Of a stretch of DNA of 64,000 nt, positions 1 to 12,150 are shown in pieces (position 1 is the stretch's first letter; every line of letters begins with the position of its first letter). This DNA is from Malurus cyaneus samueli (Eukaryota > Chordata > Aves > Passeriformes > Maluridae). The translations under genes were made by a program, and so were the position numbers. The notes below the pieces were generated by a model. That model made no database searches. It had not been told where the DNA came from and saw only the letters and a program-made list of their open reading frames with translations. The stretch spans positions 50,297,792 to 50,361,791 of the forward strand of contig CM019216.1 of assembly GCA_009741485.1 (NCBI GenBank), read 5' to 3'.

Positions 1-1043
1 TCCTCAGACACTCACTCTTCTTAAAAAGTGGTCAGAAAACAGGCATTTGCTTCACTCTTGCTCATTTAGATCTTAAGCAGAAGCCCTAGCAGCAAGCTCT
101 TGGTAGGGGAAGAGATGAGGGAAAGGTTTTCTGCTTTTTCAGATGTGACTTGGAGCCCTGAATGTGAACTGGAGTGAGAGGAGTGAATGCTTCAAAACTC
201 ACACCTGCACTTGTGATAGAGCCTGTAAGCTAGAAAAAACCTCCACCTCAACTGCACAACTGGGGGGAGGGAAAAAAAACCAATCAAAAAAAAAAGTACT
301 TTGCTAACCATGATAAATGGTTATAAAATGCTATCTAGAGAGCACAGACACTCCTGACTTGGTTTACCAAAACACACCATGACATTAAACTGTCAGGTTG
401 CCACAGTGTCCGAGCCCCAGACTCTTTACCTGAATTTCAGGAGAGAATTGATGTGTTTTTGTGAAGTGGGACTACTCCATCAAGGAGCCCAACAGAGACT
501 GGCAGCGAAGCTTAAAAGCAAAATAGCTAAAAGGCAAAGAAAAGCAGAGCTGGCCACATGTGGCAATCAGATCCTTTGAGTAGCACAGTACAGGGAAGGT
601 GTTAGAAGAGAACAGAGATCCTAAAGCTGCACTGATGTTCCTGAAGCAAAATTTACATATATATATATATTTAGTAGCAGTAGAGGCATATGCATTCAAA
701 GGCAAACTCATCAGGGACCTGGACACTCTTTAACTCCCTTTCCTCCCTGTGTGCTGTGTACCATAACACAGCAAAGGCACAGGCCAGCACTGCTGATCCT
801 ACAAACAATACCCTAAATGCCAATCATGGCAGCAGCCTCAAAACATTCCCTGTATACTGAAGAAGAGAGAAAAGCAGCTGAGGCACAGCTCAGAGGCCAG
901 AAATAACAATGATTCCTCAAGGGCCCCAGGACTGGGTCCAGCCTGGGCTAGGCATGAAATTTGGCTCCAGGGCACTCTGGCAGTGTCAGAACCTGCAACT
1001 TCCTTGGCTCAGCTTGCCCAAAACAAAAAAATTAGATAAGCAG
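1..1043. other. Intergenic DNA, nothing recognised
   Basis: AT-rich vertebrate DNA with short A-runs and a small (TA)n patch near 656-671. The short open frames are not exon-like, and no repeat family is recognised. By human synteny the neighbour on this side could be the 3' end of LAMA2, convergent with ARHGAP18, but none of its exons is visible. Confidence 0.5.
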
Positions 1044-1093
1044 CAGCAGCTTGGGTGTCACAGCAGCTTGGGTGTCACAGCAGCTTGGTGTCT
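1044..1093. repeat. 17-bp tandem repeat, three units
   Basis: Units CAGCAGCTTGGGTGTCA at 1044-1060 and 1061-1077 are identical; a third unit at 1078-1093 lacks one G. This is a minisatellite-like array in intergenic DNA. Confidence 0.9.
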
Positions 1094-1260
1094 ATCCAGG
1101 TGCCAGAAACTCAGTCTCCCTGAAGTGCTCAGAGAATTCCTCAGCTGAACGCTAACAAGACACAAAATCCCAAAGTTGGAGTCTCTCCCATCATGAATAA
1201 GCCACAGCCACAACACAGTGAAGGAGAGGGAGAAACTGAATAATCTTCTGGACATCATAT

Positions 1261-1330
1261 GAAATGAAATGAAATGAAATGAAATGAAATGAAATGAAAT
1301 GAAATGAAATGAAATGAAATGAAATGAAAT
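1261..1330. repeat. (GAAAT)14 microsatellite
   Basis: Fourteen perfect pentanucleotide GAAAT units. The array creates long open frames on the minus strand (repeated Phe-His-Phe-Ile-Ser), which are artefacts of the repeat. Confidence 0.97.
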
Positions 1331-2543
1331 GATGATGGAAGTCGATCCCGTGGCAGAAAGTTTCCCAGACATCTGCATGACTGTCACACGTGAGATCTTC
1401 TGCCCTGTGGCCAAGAGAGAGGTGCACACTGACAAAAAACCTCATCTCTTTGACTAGCGTGAGAGGAACACAGGGATAGAGATGCACTCTAGGAAGATGA
1501 CTAGAAGTCTCAGCATATACACATATACACACATGCACACACATGTTTGGATTTGATGAAGAATCCATATATACAATTATTATATCCATATATACTATGA
1601 CACATGTATTGAGCACCTGGAAGTAGAGGCCAATAGGCTGCAGAACAGTAACAGATAAAAACTCCATACACAAGGAAGTGAGACACGCATGCACAAAGAA
1701 ATTACAGATTCCCTGTCAGAAACACACTGGACTCCAGCTCTAGGCAGAGAGAGAAGAAGAATGTGCTACATTGGACCAATCATGAGCACAACAGCAAGAG
1801 CCATATCCTGAAAGAGGCTTGGAGGACAGAGGGGTGCAAGCTGAGCAATTGGAGTGCCAGCTACCCCTGAGCTTATGAGATAGGACACTACTCATTGAAA
1901 CACATATCAAGCACATTGCCTGCAGAGTGATTACTCAGAAAATGCTCGGAGGCAAAGCAGTTCCTGACTTAATTCTGAGAAATGTGCAGGATCCTGTTTC
2001 AAATGCTGCAGAGATTCATTCTGCTACTCCTCAGACACGCTAAACTGCAGGAGCAGCAACAGTACCTTCCCACATATCATACAATTGCATTTTCTTTAGG
2101 TTAAGACTAAAGGGAAAAAATACTCCAGCTATTTAAAACAATGACTTCAAAGATGTAAGTCAACAGTTCATGTTTGCAAGTGGCAAAAACTCTATAATGA
2201 AGACTAGCTGAATTAATATATTTAACCCTTTTGTTATTCAATCATTCTAACAAAAGAATGAATTCCTTGACAATTTAAAGACATGTCCATCTTGGAAATA
2301 AATTTAAAAAATAAAAAATCAAACCAAATCACACACGTACCATTGTATTTGATGTAAGATTATACACAGCAGCCAAAGAAGGGCTTTTGAGGAGTAACTT
2401 TCTAAACTGGAATAAAACCAGTTACTCCTTTCCCAGTAGTAGGTCTGACAGAAATCCATAGGACCGATAATTAAAATGTAAACGGAGTGACCGAAGAAGA
2501 GACCACAACAGAAAAACTAAATTAATTTTCTGCATCTATCTTT
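1331..2543. other. Intergenic DNA, nothing recognised
   Basis: No exon-like frame or recognisable repeat. There are small CA/TA-rich patches near 1514-1590. Confidence 0.5.
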
Positions 2544-2572
2544 CACACTGTTGCATCATCTGCAACAGTGTG
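2544..2572. repeat. Perfect 12-bp inverted repeat (hairpin)
   Basis: CACACTGTTGCA (2544-2555) and TGCAACAGTGTG (2561-2572) are exact reverse complements around the loop TCATC. It lies about 27 bp before the 5' truncation point of the CR1 at 2599. Confidence 0.85.
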
Positions 2573-2598
2573 TACTCGTTGCTCAGAAATCCATAAGT

Positions 2599-3172
2599 GT
2601 CCTGGGCTGCATCCACAGCAGTGTGGACAGCAGGGCTAGGAGGGAGAGGATTCTGCCCCTCTGCTCTGCTCTGCTGAGACCCCACCTGGAGGGTGCCAGC
2701 ACAGGAAGGACATGGACCTGTTGGAGCGAGTCCAGGGGAGGGACACAAATGATCAGAGGGCTGGAGCACCTCTCTGATGAGAACAGGCTGAGAGAGCTGG
2801 GGCTGTTCTGCCTGAAGAGGGGGCTCCAGGGAGACCTTACTGAAGCCTTCCCATTCCCCAAGAGGCTTAAAAAAGGAGGGATAGGAACTTTTTATAGCAC
2901 AGTGACAGGACAGAGGGGAGTGGTTTTAAAAGGAAAGAGGATAGGTAAGGATTAGATGTTAGGAAATATCTAATGATATGAGGGTGCTGACACAGTGGAA
3001 CAGGTTGACCAGAGAAGTTATAGATGCTCCATCCCTGGAAATGTTCAATACCAGGTTGGATGGGGCTCTGAACAACCTGGTCTAATGAGAGACATCCCTA
3101 CTCTTGGCAGGAGGGTTGGAACTTGATGATCTTTAAGGTCCCTCCTGACCCAAGCCATTCTGTGATTATATA
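2599..3172 (+). mobile_element. CR1 LINE, 5'-truncated 3' end
   Basis: It shows the typical avian CR1 3' region: CTGAGACCCCACCTGGAG, then GAGAACAGGCTGAGAGAGCT, AGAGGGGAGTGGTTTTAAA, and near the end AAGGTCCCTCCTGACCCAAG with the tail CCATTCTGTGATTA. CR1 is the dominant non-LTR retrotransposon in birds and inserts 5'-truncated without a poly(A) tail. The reading frames through it are remnants. Confidence 0.93.
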
Positions 3173-3479
3173 TTACCTGTTTAGGATTTACAGGAGTGAC
3201 TCCAGAGGAGTTATCTCACACTGAGATTTGCAACACAAATTGAGAAAAATAGCACTGGCTAATAACCAGCACCAGATGGTCTTCACCCACAAATTAAACA
3301 GAGCTCAAGCATGACACAGTTGAATTGTTAACTGTAGTAACCCCTCACTGAAGAGAACACAATTCTTTTATAAAGCCATGACTCATGAACTTATTGGAGA
3401 GTTTTTGAGGAATTTTATAAGCATGTGCATGAGAAAGACAAAAAAAAAAAGGTGTTCACATGGATAAACAAGTTTAAGG

Positions 3480-4205
3480 GACAAGAAAGAAAAGGAAAGA
3501 ATGCACAGTCTCATTGCAGGCAGGTCACCAGAGTAGCACTTTGAGCCCACACTGTTCAACATACACCTGATCTCAAGTGATCTCAATGAACTGATAAGGT
3601 AGGTTACTGACACTGAATTATTGAAGGGTTTAAAGAAACAAACTGCAGACCTCATGATACTGCTGTCCTCATGGCTGGCAAAAAAATGGCAGATGAAATT
3701 CAGTGTTAAGTACACAGCAACTGAGAAAATGAGAAAAATTCTCATACTGCATTCACAGTGATTGAATCTAAACTACCATGGGATATGAAAGATCATTTAC
3801 TGCATTAATAACTATGAAAATGTTGACTCGGTGATTAAAATAGAAAAAAAACCCAAACAAAATAGTATCAGAAGTCATCAAGGTACAGAGAAAAATAAAA
3901 TTACTGTCCCACTTCTTGGTAAGATGTAAGTGCAAGGTATGTATCTGATTTTCTCTTACCTGTGAAGACAGAACAGAGTAAGAAAAGGTTTAAGAAGGGC
4001 AACAAAAATGACCAAAGTTCTGCAATGGCTCCCACACACAGGACAATAAAAAGAGCTGTTACTCTTTGCCCACAGGAGAGGACAGTCAAGAAGATCTGTA
4101 AAACCCTAAGCAGCATGGCAAAGAGAAACATGTAGGGTGTTCCTTGAGCAAAGAAATCCCTGCCAAAGGGACAATTCAGATACACCATGAAACCTACTCC
4201 CATAG
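3480..4205 (+). mobile_element. Old, degraded CR1-like LINE remnant
   Basis: Weak but ordered similarity to CR1/L3-type elements. AAAATGGCAGATGAAATTCA at about 3684-3703 corresponds to the reverse-transcriptase tail motif WQMKFN. Downstream are GAAGGGCAACAAAAATGACC (about 3995) and a stretch resembling the 3' UTR phrase 'ATCTGTAAAACC...GCATGG' (about 4094-4117). The order matches the plus strand. No open reverse transcriptase remains. Confidence 0.5.
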
Positions 4206-4298
4206 GATGTACTGAATGCCATGAGTTTACAGGGATCTAAAACCAATTATGAAAATGAGTGGAGGTAAGCCTCATTAAAACTCATTACCTCATCAAAC

Positions 4299-4405
4299 CT
4301 CAGGCACATGGTGTGATTCCTGGGGCTGTCCTGTGCAGCGCCAAGAGCTGGACTTTGAGGATCCTACTGGATCCCTTCCCAGTGAGGACATTCTGTGATT
4401 CTGTA
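4299..4405 (+). mobile_element. CR1 3'-end fragment
   Basis: CAGGCACATGGTGTGATTCC through CATTCTGTGATTCTGT closely parallels the last 100 bp of the CR1 at 58.85-59.37 kb (CAGGCACATGGTGTGACTCT ... ATTCTGTGATTCTGTG). It is a short 5'-truncated insertion of the same subfamily. Confidence 0.88.
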
Positions 4406-7180
4406 AAGGCTACTGAACACAGGGAAGTGACCAGCTCACCGAGAAAACATACCAGGGAATTACAGCTTGTTCTGTGCTTGTTCTTGTCCAGTGCTTCAAC
4501 CTTCATAGGTAGGGCACCTTCACAGGCAAGTAACAAAACTATTCAGACCTTCAATTTAGCCAAATGCAATCGTTCTGACAGCCTACACGCTTTGCTGAAA
4601 AACTCCAATTTGGATTCAGAGACGAGAGAGAGAGGTGGCAAGTCACAGCGCATGCCTACACAAAAGTTGTAGTGTTTCAAGCCCAGTGACATCATGCTGA
4701 AGCATCCAGGGCTAATCACTGCCAGTTCTGCTAATGGCACGGATGAGGTCATTTCGCTCCAGAAACAGGCAGTCACTTCACACTCACTCAGCAATGCTGG
4801 AGGAATAGTGGGTCATCCTTCAGCACAGCCTACAGGCACATTGCCAGCAGCAAACGCTCCTACAGACCCAGACTCCCCGCGCTCAGGAACGCCTTTTGCA
4901 GCATCCCTCGAGAACACCAGATCCTCCTTAAAACTGTTTGGAACAGCTATGCCTTCTGGGGTTACACAGATGAATATTATTTCTGGTGTTTTCCTCTGTA
5001 AATGGTGTAGGTGAAGCACGCTGGCACAGACGGAAACACCATAAGGGTGGACTTTTTTTACTGACTGCTTAAATAATGCTAAAGGGCCCTTTAAAAGAGT
5101 GGGAGGGTTAAAATAACCTAAAAGTAAGGGTACAGACAAGTTAAGAATAGCTACTCTAAACAGGATTGCTCACACTCAGCATTTCTTGAGGAATCTTCAG
5201 GAAGTTATTTTGTGACCTTAAGGACATCTCACCAGTACACAGACTTGCAAGACTTGTAATAGACTGACCTGGGACCCCAGTCCCGTCATTATCAGCATAT
5301 CTAATTATGCAGTTTAGCTGTACGGTTTATTCACTAATTATTTTTTCCAAGAACAAAGCATTTTTAGAATTTATTGTGCCACAGTCACAGGTGTATTGGT
5401 AGAAAAAAAAAATTGTTTATTCCTAGCTTTACTGATGGTTCCTCACTGGTTTAGCAAGTATTTCTGTACTTGCTCAATTCTCTTTGTAATGATCCAAGTG
5501 GATTTGATATAAGCAACTTACAAATTCTTTGGAAAAAATTCAGAGCAGAGCACTGCAATCCTCTGTATTCTATTCATAAACCCAAACACCCACATTGTGG
5601 TTGTACAGAAAAAAACCTATTTATGCTGAGCTTTCACAATAATTTTCATTATTCCCAACAACAACAGCATTCAAAGAGAAAAATTAGCCAATTTAAAAAG
5701 AAAAAAAGAAAAAGAAAAAAAAAAAAAACCCCTCTCAGCCACATGCTGTTCTCATGCTGCCTTTGAGTGCCAGCAACACCACCTACAGGAGAACATCTCC
5801 TCATTCCAGAGTGGGGAATGTGGGCATTTTCTTCTGATTCTTCCTAGAAGACCTGGGGTGAAACAGTTCTGCATGGAATGACAGACACATTTGGTCTACA
5901 GACTTGGCTGTCACATTTTCTCAACTTTGAGGGAACCAGAATAAAAAAAATTCTCTTCTGAAGTACTCCATTTCATGTTCACGTAATGGTCTATCATTAC
6001 CTTAACAATACTTTGACAATAAGACTTTTATTAAGTTAAAAAAACCCAAACTATCAACAGGGTAATTCTCTCACATTTCCTTTTACCATCTAGCCACGGC
6101 AAAAATGTAAGGAAAATTCAGGATAACCTCTCAGCAGAGATCTAAAAAAATTAAAACACATCACCTTGGTAGAAAAATTTGAAACATTTAAAAGGTTTTT
6201 GCATGGTATGTTTTCTAATATACCTTTTTTCAAAAAACACATCTGAACTCCTAATTGTATCAGAACTGTCTGTTCTCTCACTGCTAAACACAATGAGAAG
6301 AAAATTTTTATCTTTTTTTTTTCAGTTCGCAATGGCACTTTAAAAGCACCAGCAGATATTTTTACCAGTACTCGAAGGTTGCACAATAAGATTCCAGCTT
6401 TATCATAACCTAAAAAAACCCTGCTTATTTCAAGATCAGCAGTATTCCAACGGATATCACCTGGCTTCATCCTAAGATTTTGCAATCATGGAAGCAAAAT
6501 GTTGCACTGAATGAGGCCAATGCCCAGCAGGAAGACAGGAATTCTGCAGTGGACACCTTTCTATCTTTCTCAGACATGCAAAGTCTCAGCACTACTTCAG
6601 GTTCCTGCTGGAAGACGCTCTCTTTACAGAGGCTGAAGGAAAACTAGGAATAAAGACAGCTTCTGGCAGACTGTAGCAGAGGAGGAAGATCCAGAACAAG
6701 GGTTCAGAAGCTCACTAGCCTTACAACTAACAGAGAACAATTTATGAATGTATTAGAATATAACCAAGACAAATTAGTTTAGACACACTATAAATTTGAA
6801 CTTACACAAAAATCATAAGGTGGTAACATTTAAAACAAAAAAGTCTTCTCAGACTAAGGGGAAAAGGGAAGAAGCAAGAAACCAGTTTCCAACTGCACAT
6901 CCAGCAGAGCTCAGGGTTTGAAACCTCAGATGTTTCCAAGCAATTACGTGTTCCTTCATTTATTCTGGATCATTTGGAGTGTGTTGTACAACTGCATCTT
7001 GATAACCAGCGAGGCGTATTCAGTAATCTTCTCAAGTTTGTGATTTTCTGCTGTGCGAAGATTTATCTACTCAGTTTCACGAAGAACTGGACACCACAGT
7101 TCTCCCTGCTTGATGCATCATCTCAGATACACAAATTATGTACTGTGTGACCAGCCACAGGCATGAGAATAAAATGAATT
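4406..7180. other. Intergenic DNA, nothing recognised
   Basis: AT-rich DNA with an A-rich tract at about 5695-5729. No exon-like frame with splice context and no clear repeat family. Confidence 0.5.
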
Positions 7181-7229
7181 AAATTAAATACATGACTTGG
7201 TGCAGCTGCCAGGGTGGACGGCATGAAAG

Positions 7230-7720
7230 CAGACAGGAACACACGGCGACCACTTCTCCAAACGGAGCTTCCAAACGCCCTGATGCCAAATCCCGCTGGC
7301 TGGCTCCAAGCTGCAAGCACAGCCTTCCTGCACGGCCAGAGCATGTGCACGGTCTCTCTCACGCTTGTTCTGCCTAAATAAAAGTGGAGCTGATGCTGTC
7401 ACCCCCGCACGGAACGGAGCGGGCGGAGCGCGGCCCCTCACCGCCACCTGCCGCCATCCCGCCGGGAATAAACACACGGATAAAGCGCGGCGGGGGCGGG
7501 CCAGGACAGGACACCGAGCTACAGCCGCCCCTGGCAGCCTCCAGGGATTTCTGCCCCCGAGGCGGCCCTCGGACACGGAATAGGACCGCGCGTGGTGTCG
7601 GACTGACCCTCCGCTTGTCCCCTGCAGGCGGTGAATGGCAGCGGATGGCAGCGGAGGGCAGCCGCACATCCCCGTGTGGGGACAACCAAGTGGCCGTGTC
7701 ACCGCTCGGAAGGCACAGGG
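7230..7720. promoter_or_regulatory. CpG-rich island downstream of ARHGAP18
   Basis: The densest CpG cluster of the window, with GC-box-like GGGGGCGGG near 7491 and many CGG/GCG steps in otherwise CpG-depleted DNA. It overlaps an LTR-like segment at its left side. It could be the promoter of an unannotated transcript, or CpG-rich retroelement sequence not yet decayed. Long open frames here, including 217 codons on the minus strand, are expected from the base composition and resemble no known protein. Confidence 0.55.
7281..7409 (+). repeat. LTR-like segment, copy 1 (with AATAAA)
   Basis: From TGATGCCAAATCCCGCTGG to GTCACCCCCGCA this segment matches 8416-8540 at roughly three quarters of positions or better. 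Shared phrases are TGATGCCAAATCC, CTGGCTGGCT and AATAAAAGTGGAGCT. AATAAA at 7377-7382 followed by about 27 bp resembles the R/U5 end of an LTR. Family not identified. Confidence 0.6.
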
Positions 7721-8115
7721 AATCCCATGGGAAAGAAGCACAGAACTGGCTGCCCAGCAGGACCTGATCTGGCGACACAGCATGTGAGCCGACTGCTCAC
7801 GGGAACCACGACAATTTGCTCTCAAGTGTAACCGCATTACAGAGTCACAATGGCAACACAGAGGGCAAAGCTCATTCGATACATGAAATATAGAGACTGT
7901 GGCTCTCAGTGCCAGGGAGCATTAGTTACTGGTTTTGCAGTGCTGCAGGGATGATGAAGGATGCTTTCACTCATCCTAAAATGGACTATCAAGGAGTGAT
8001 AGTATCTGTCGGGCTTTGAACCACCATCACCACCACATACATATGATCCGTGAGTGGCAGGTTATATTCCCACCATGCTGAAAAACCTGCAAGTGAAGGC
8101 TGTCCTTCGATACTG

Positions 8116-8173
8116 CCCAGTTTTGGATCAGATTAGAGGTACTTAGATCAGAGGTGCTTTTAGATCAGACAAG
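8116..8173. repeat. Short degenerate tandem repeat
   Basis: Three imperfect copies of a unit of about 20 bp around 'AGATCAGAGGTACTT' (8119, 8138, 8160 region). Confidence 0.6.
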
Positions 8174-8415
8174 AGGTACTTCACCCACCTCCTCACCTGT
8201 GCCAATGCTTTCAGCCGCAGGTACAGCTCAGGCTGGAAAGGTGCTCAATCCATAGGGAGGGTATGGCGACCAAAAGTTGTAGAGAGGCTGCACCCCAAAA
8301 GCCAGCCCAGGAGAAGAACTGCAGCTTCAGCAACAATCACCCACATCATGTCAACAAAGAAGACTCAGAAAGCAGGTGGCAAGATAAGCAAGTGCTTTTT
8401 CAGCCTCCAAAGGCC

Positions 8416-8540
8416 TGATGCCAAATCCTTCTGGCTGGCTGTGAGCTCCAAGGACAGCTGTCCTCCATGGCCACAGCACATGCACAGTTTTCTCTCACTC
8501 ATTCCTCAATAAAAGTGGAGCTTATGCTGTCATCTCCCCA
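8416..8540 (+). repeat. LTR-like segment, copy 2 (with AATAAA)
   Basis: Same orientation as copy 1 and about 1.13 kb from it. Most CpGs of copy 1 appear here as TG or CA (CACGGCCA versus CATGGCCA), consistent with methylation decay. AATAAA is at 8508-8513. Similarity extends weakly to the left (about 8360-8415 against 7225-7280). Confidence 0.6.
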
Positions 8541-9390
8541 TTGAATCAAGGACTTCTACCCAGTTTTATGAAGTTCGTAGAAGCTTAATTATTTTTTGAC
8601 ACATGCCTTCCCTCCCAATGCATTTGCCAAAAATTACTAAAGTCTGCCAATAGACTCAAAAGTAATTAGGTGAAGACACACACAAGGTAGCAAGATTACC
8701 CCAGACAAATTTCCTTTTGAAACCAGGCTAAAAATTACAGCATTGTATTTATTAAAAGAATCCCCTGAAGCCATATTCGTGATTGCTGTACTGCTGTTAC
8801 TGGCAATATAGCAGACTTTTAAGGCAATTTTTGGAGGATCATATGTAGTTTCTACAAATCAGATTGATTTCACCCCTCCTAGCCACAAACCAGTAATCTA
8901 TGAACACTTTTCCCATCTGTTAAATGGGGATGATAGGTACTTACCTATCTCAGATGTGGTCTGTGTGAAACACAAACAGCAGTATGAACATCTTTAAAGC
9001 ATTGCTTTATATAAAAAAATATTATTATAAATATTGCTGTAAGATTAGCACATTGACATTTTATCCTTTTTGAATGGCTGCAACCTTTTAAAGATAGAAG
9101 CACAGCAGAGAACTAATCCTAAGACACATTTAAGTGTGATACTGAGGAAATAATTCCTTTAGCAATCTTTCGCCAGGTTAGCTTGCTGCTGCAATTTAAC
9201 TCAATACTTAGAGTGTTTTATTGGACAATTCCATTGCTTTTAAGAATGTCTGACAAAGAAATAATGGGCTGGGAAAAGTTTCAAGCAGGCCTTTCTCAAA
9301 CATTTCTTTGTTGGTCCTCATTGCAAAAAAGTGCATCTCCTTATCCTTGAATTCATCTCAGTCATGCTGATGCATTACCAATCAGGCTAA
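8541..9390. other. Intergenic DNA, nothing recognised
   Basis: AT-rich DNA with no repeat or exon that I can identify. Confidence 0.5.
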
Positions 9391-9391
9391 C

Positions 9392-9720
9392 CTGAAACAG
9401 AGGCCAGACAAACTTTAGAGAATGAGAATAGACAACTTTAATACAGGCCTAACAGGTCTAGTGGTACATTAGGGCAGACAAAGCCTCCTCCTGAGGCTAC
9501 ACCCAAAATGGACCCCAAGTCACGAGATCTTCACCTTTTATAAGTTCTGCCTTATTAACATATTGGGTCTTGATTCTCCAGTGATCTTCAGGTCATGATG
9601 TCAACCACCCCAGACTTGCTCCCCTCCACAACTCACTGTTGTTTACATATTTTGGGGCTCTGAGGCAGCGAGGTGTCCTTGGATTCAGGCTCAGAGAGGA
9701 ATTGTTTTGTCTAAAGATGG
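9392..9720 (-). mobile_element. Possible LTR in reverse orientation
   Basis: On the minus strand a TATA box (TTATAAAAGG, plus 9534-9543) is followed about 100 bp later by ATTAAA (plus 9437-9442). This is the spacing of promoter and poly(A) signal in an LTR U3-R-U5. The left edge TGAAACAG (9392) would be the CA end of the element. No target-site duplication or second LTR was found, so this is tentative. Confidence 0.4.
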
Positions 9721-9769
9721 GAGAACAGCAGTTTTTAGTGCTGTACTAGGGAAGTACAAGAATACAGAT

Positions 9770-12144
9770 GCATGAAAATAGAGTAACTAAAAATCCTAAG
9801 GCATCAATGCCACTGCATAGTGAAAGACCTGACAGAAACTCAACCAATATTTCCAACACATCCAGACCCATTCATCTTCCTGCCCCCTACTGTCTTCTTG
9901 AAACCTCAATGGAACGCTCACAGACGCTGCCTGCTGATTTGCAACGTGAGATAAACCTGCCTCGCTGCTTCTCACACAGGGGGCAGGTGGTTGGGATCAC
10001 ACCTTTCCTCCTGGCACCCATGGAGATCCAGGGATGGTGCATGTGCTTCACACAAGGTGGGGAAGAACAGGAGATTATGGAAAATGAGTGCAAACTCTGC
10101 AGTCTCTGAAGAACAGGCAATGCAAGAAATGTGTCTGTACCCCATATGAGCATTGTGGACCTTTCCCCTCCCTCTCCCAACATACATCAGAAGATGATTT
10201 TTAAGCACAAAACCATCCTTACGTGCTCCACAATACCCAGGCAGTGGTAAGAGGGTCCATCACACTTAACATGAAAATCATTCATCTGTCAGCTGGGTGA
10301 AAAACACCCTGTGTATGTGTTCCCCAAGCCATCAGTCAAACAACAGTGCCAAATTACCCCAAATAAACAACTAGTGCAGCATTGTCTTTTTAATTATAAA
10401 AGATGCTTATTAGCTTACCTGAATGTGCTTTGGACTTCCCACTTGTGCCCTAATTTAATTACTTAATTATGAGGAATTAAGAGCCAGTATTTTCAATGAG
10501 CACTGAGAAGTCTCCTGTTCCTTCACATATACCCAGTAACTGCTATATTACAGATTTAGCAAATAAAGGTGTATTAAAATTGCAGCAAAGTTCTAAACTT
10601 CTAGCCAGTTATTTCCTTTTCCAGCAGACATTCATTTTGCAAGACTTTAAGTTAATGGCTCTTGTCATACACGAAACTACAAGCTCTCTACAGATGTAAA
10701 ATGTGACATTACAGAATAATCATCGCTTAGTGTCATTTGAGTATGTTTTATGCACAAATAGAAGAATTCAAATGAGAAAGGAAGTCAGAAAAAACAACAT
10801 TTAATTACAAAAGAACTTTCTTAAATTAGAAAAAAAAATAATGGCACTAAACCAAAACCAAAGTTATTTAGGAGATCATAACCACAGGTTGGTTGCAATT
10901 ATATACTGAAAATGTTAGGAACAGCTGTTCCTATCATCTGCACTTTTCTCCTGATTAAAATAACACCTAGAGTTCCAGTAACAAGTAATCTTTTACAGAA
11001 CTATAATGCATTAGGAAAACACACATCATTTTTGTACTACACGTCAAAAAAACCCTTATATTTATTACATTAGATTCATAAATGTTTTCCTAAGCACTGT
11101 ACTGTTCTGCTACTCTATTCCTTACATTTGAAGAATGGGAAATGTGGTTTGTTCTGCAGACAAAAGTGATTTGTCTTAGAGGATTTGCCCATAGTGGCAC
11201 AGTGCTGTACCATGTGGGGATACCCAACATAGACAGATGGAGCATCGAGGGCAGTTGAGTCACGTTAGAACAATTTCCTGTTTTACTCATCCTGCTTTCC
11301 AGAGCCAACCAGTGCTTGCTCTTCATATGAAGACAACCTTTGACTCTAAGAAACAATAAATACAAATGGTCCCAAAATTGTTCATATGCTGTGGATAACT
11401 AATCAGCAGATGTCTAATTTTCTTATAACCTTTCAGAATTCTATCCCAATGTTTATATATAAAAGGGAGAATTCCAGTGGTTACTTTGTCGATACAGTCA
11501 GGGCCTATATACAAAGCTCAACAAAAGGGTCCTTTACTCCTTTATTTAGCTTTGATCACTTAAAAAAATTTAATTCAGGCCTTGATTGTATGTAGAACAT
11601 TCCCTATGAGGTCAATATAATTCTGTGCATTGAAAGAAAGTATTTCATTCTGAGGATACAGTTTCACAGTAGTTATTTCAGGTAGTCAGCACGCAGGTGT
11701 AAACACTTGAGCACAGCTGAGCAAGTTTACAAATAAATTGTGAAGTGGTACACAAGCTAGTGAGCCCAAAGTGTCGCTGTGGGACTGGAGTTCTGGAGCT
11801 CCAGGCCACAGCTCTTTGTGTTGCAGCAAGCCTCATCAGTCTATAATTCATTATCAGAGAATTCCACTGGGAGCTTTCAGTCCTTCCCTGCAAAGAGATG
11901 GATTTGCAACAGTTCTGTGTTGGACTATCCATTTCTGAAGTGGTTTAGAGAGCATCTATCAGCATGAGGGAAATCAGAACTTGATTTCTAGCCTCATCCA
12001 GGATAGACCAGATACAAAGCTGGTGGTAGGTAATGTCCACAGCAGACCCTTACACTTGTTTTGAGTAAAAGGTTTAGTGGTTTGCTACCCATGAAGTTTA
12101 GACTACAGTTTCCTTCCACAATTATTTTGTTTTTCCTGAAACTT
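9770..12144. other. Intergenic DNA, nothing recognised
   Basis: AT-rich DNA. It contains the alternative AATAAA sites for ARHGAP18 at 11061-11066 and 11541-11546 (minus strand). No coding exon or clear repeat. Confidence 0.5.
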
Positions 12145-12150
12145 TTTATT
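12145..12150 (-). promoter_or_regulatory. Candidate polyadenylation signal for ARHGAP18
   Basis: AATAAA on the minus strand (plus-strand TTTATT), the first canonical hexamer after the ARHGAP18 stop codon. Two further AATAAA sites downstream (11541-11546, 11061-11066) could serve instead. No transcript evidence is visible here. Confidence 0.4.

Noticed and set aside
1058..1694. Two long minus-strand frames with Phe-His-Phe-Ile-Ser repeats
   Set aside because: Produced entirely by the (GAAAT)14 microsatellite.
7184..7837. 217-codon minus-strand open frame, the longest in the window
   Set aside because: It lies in the CpG/GC-rich island where stops are rare by composition. Arg/Pro/Ala/Cys-rich, overlapped by open frames in other phases on both strands, and unlike any protein I know.
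1..12000. Search for LAMA2 terminal exons, expected from human synteny as the convergent neighbour
   Set aside because: No laminin G-like coding segment was recognised on the plus strand; the gene probably ends left of the window.
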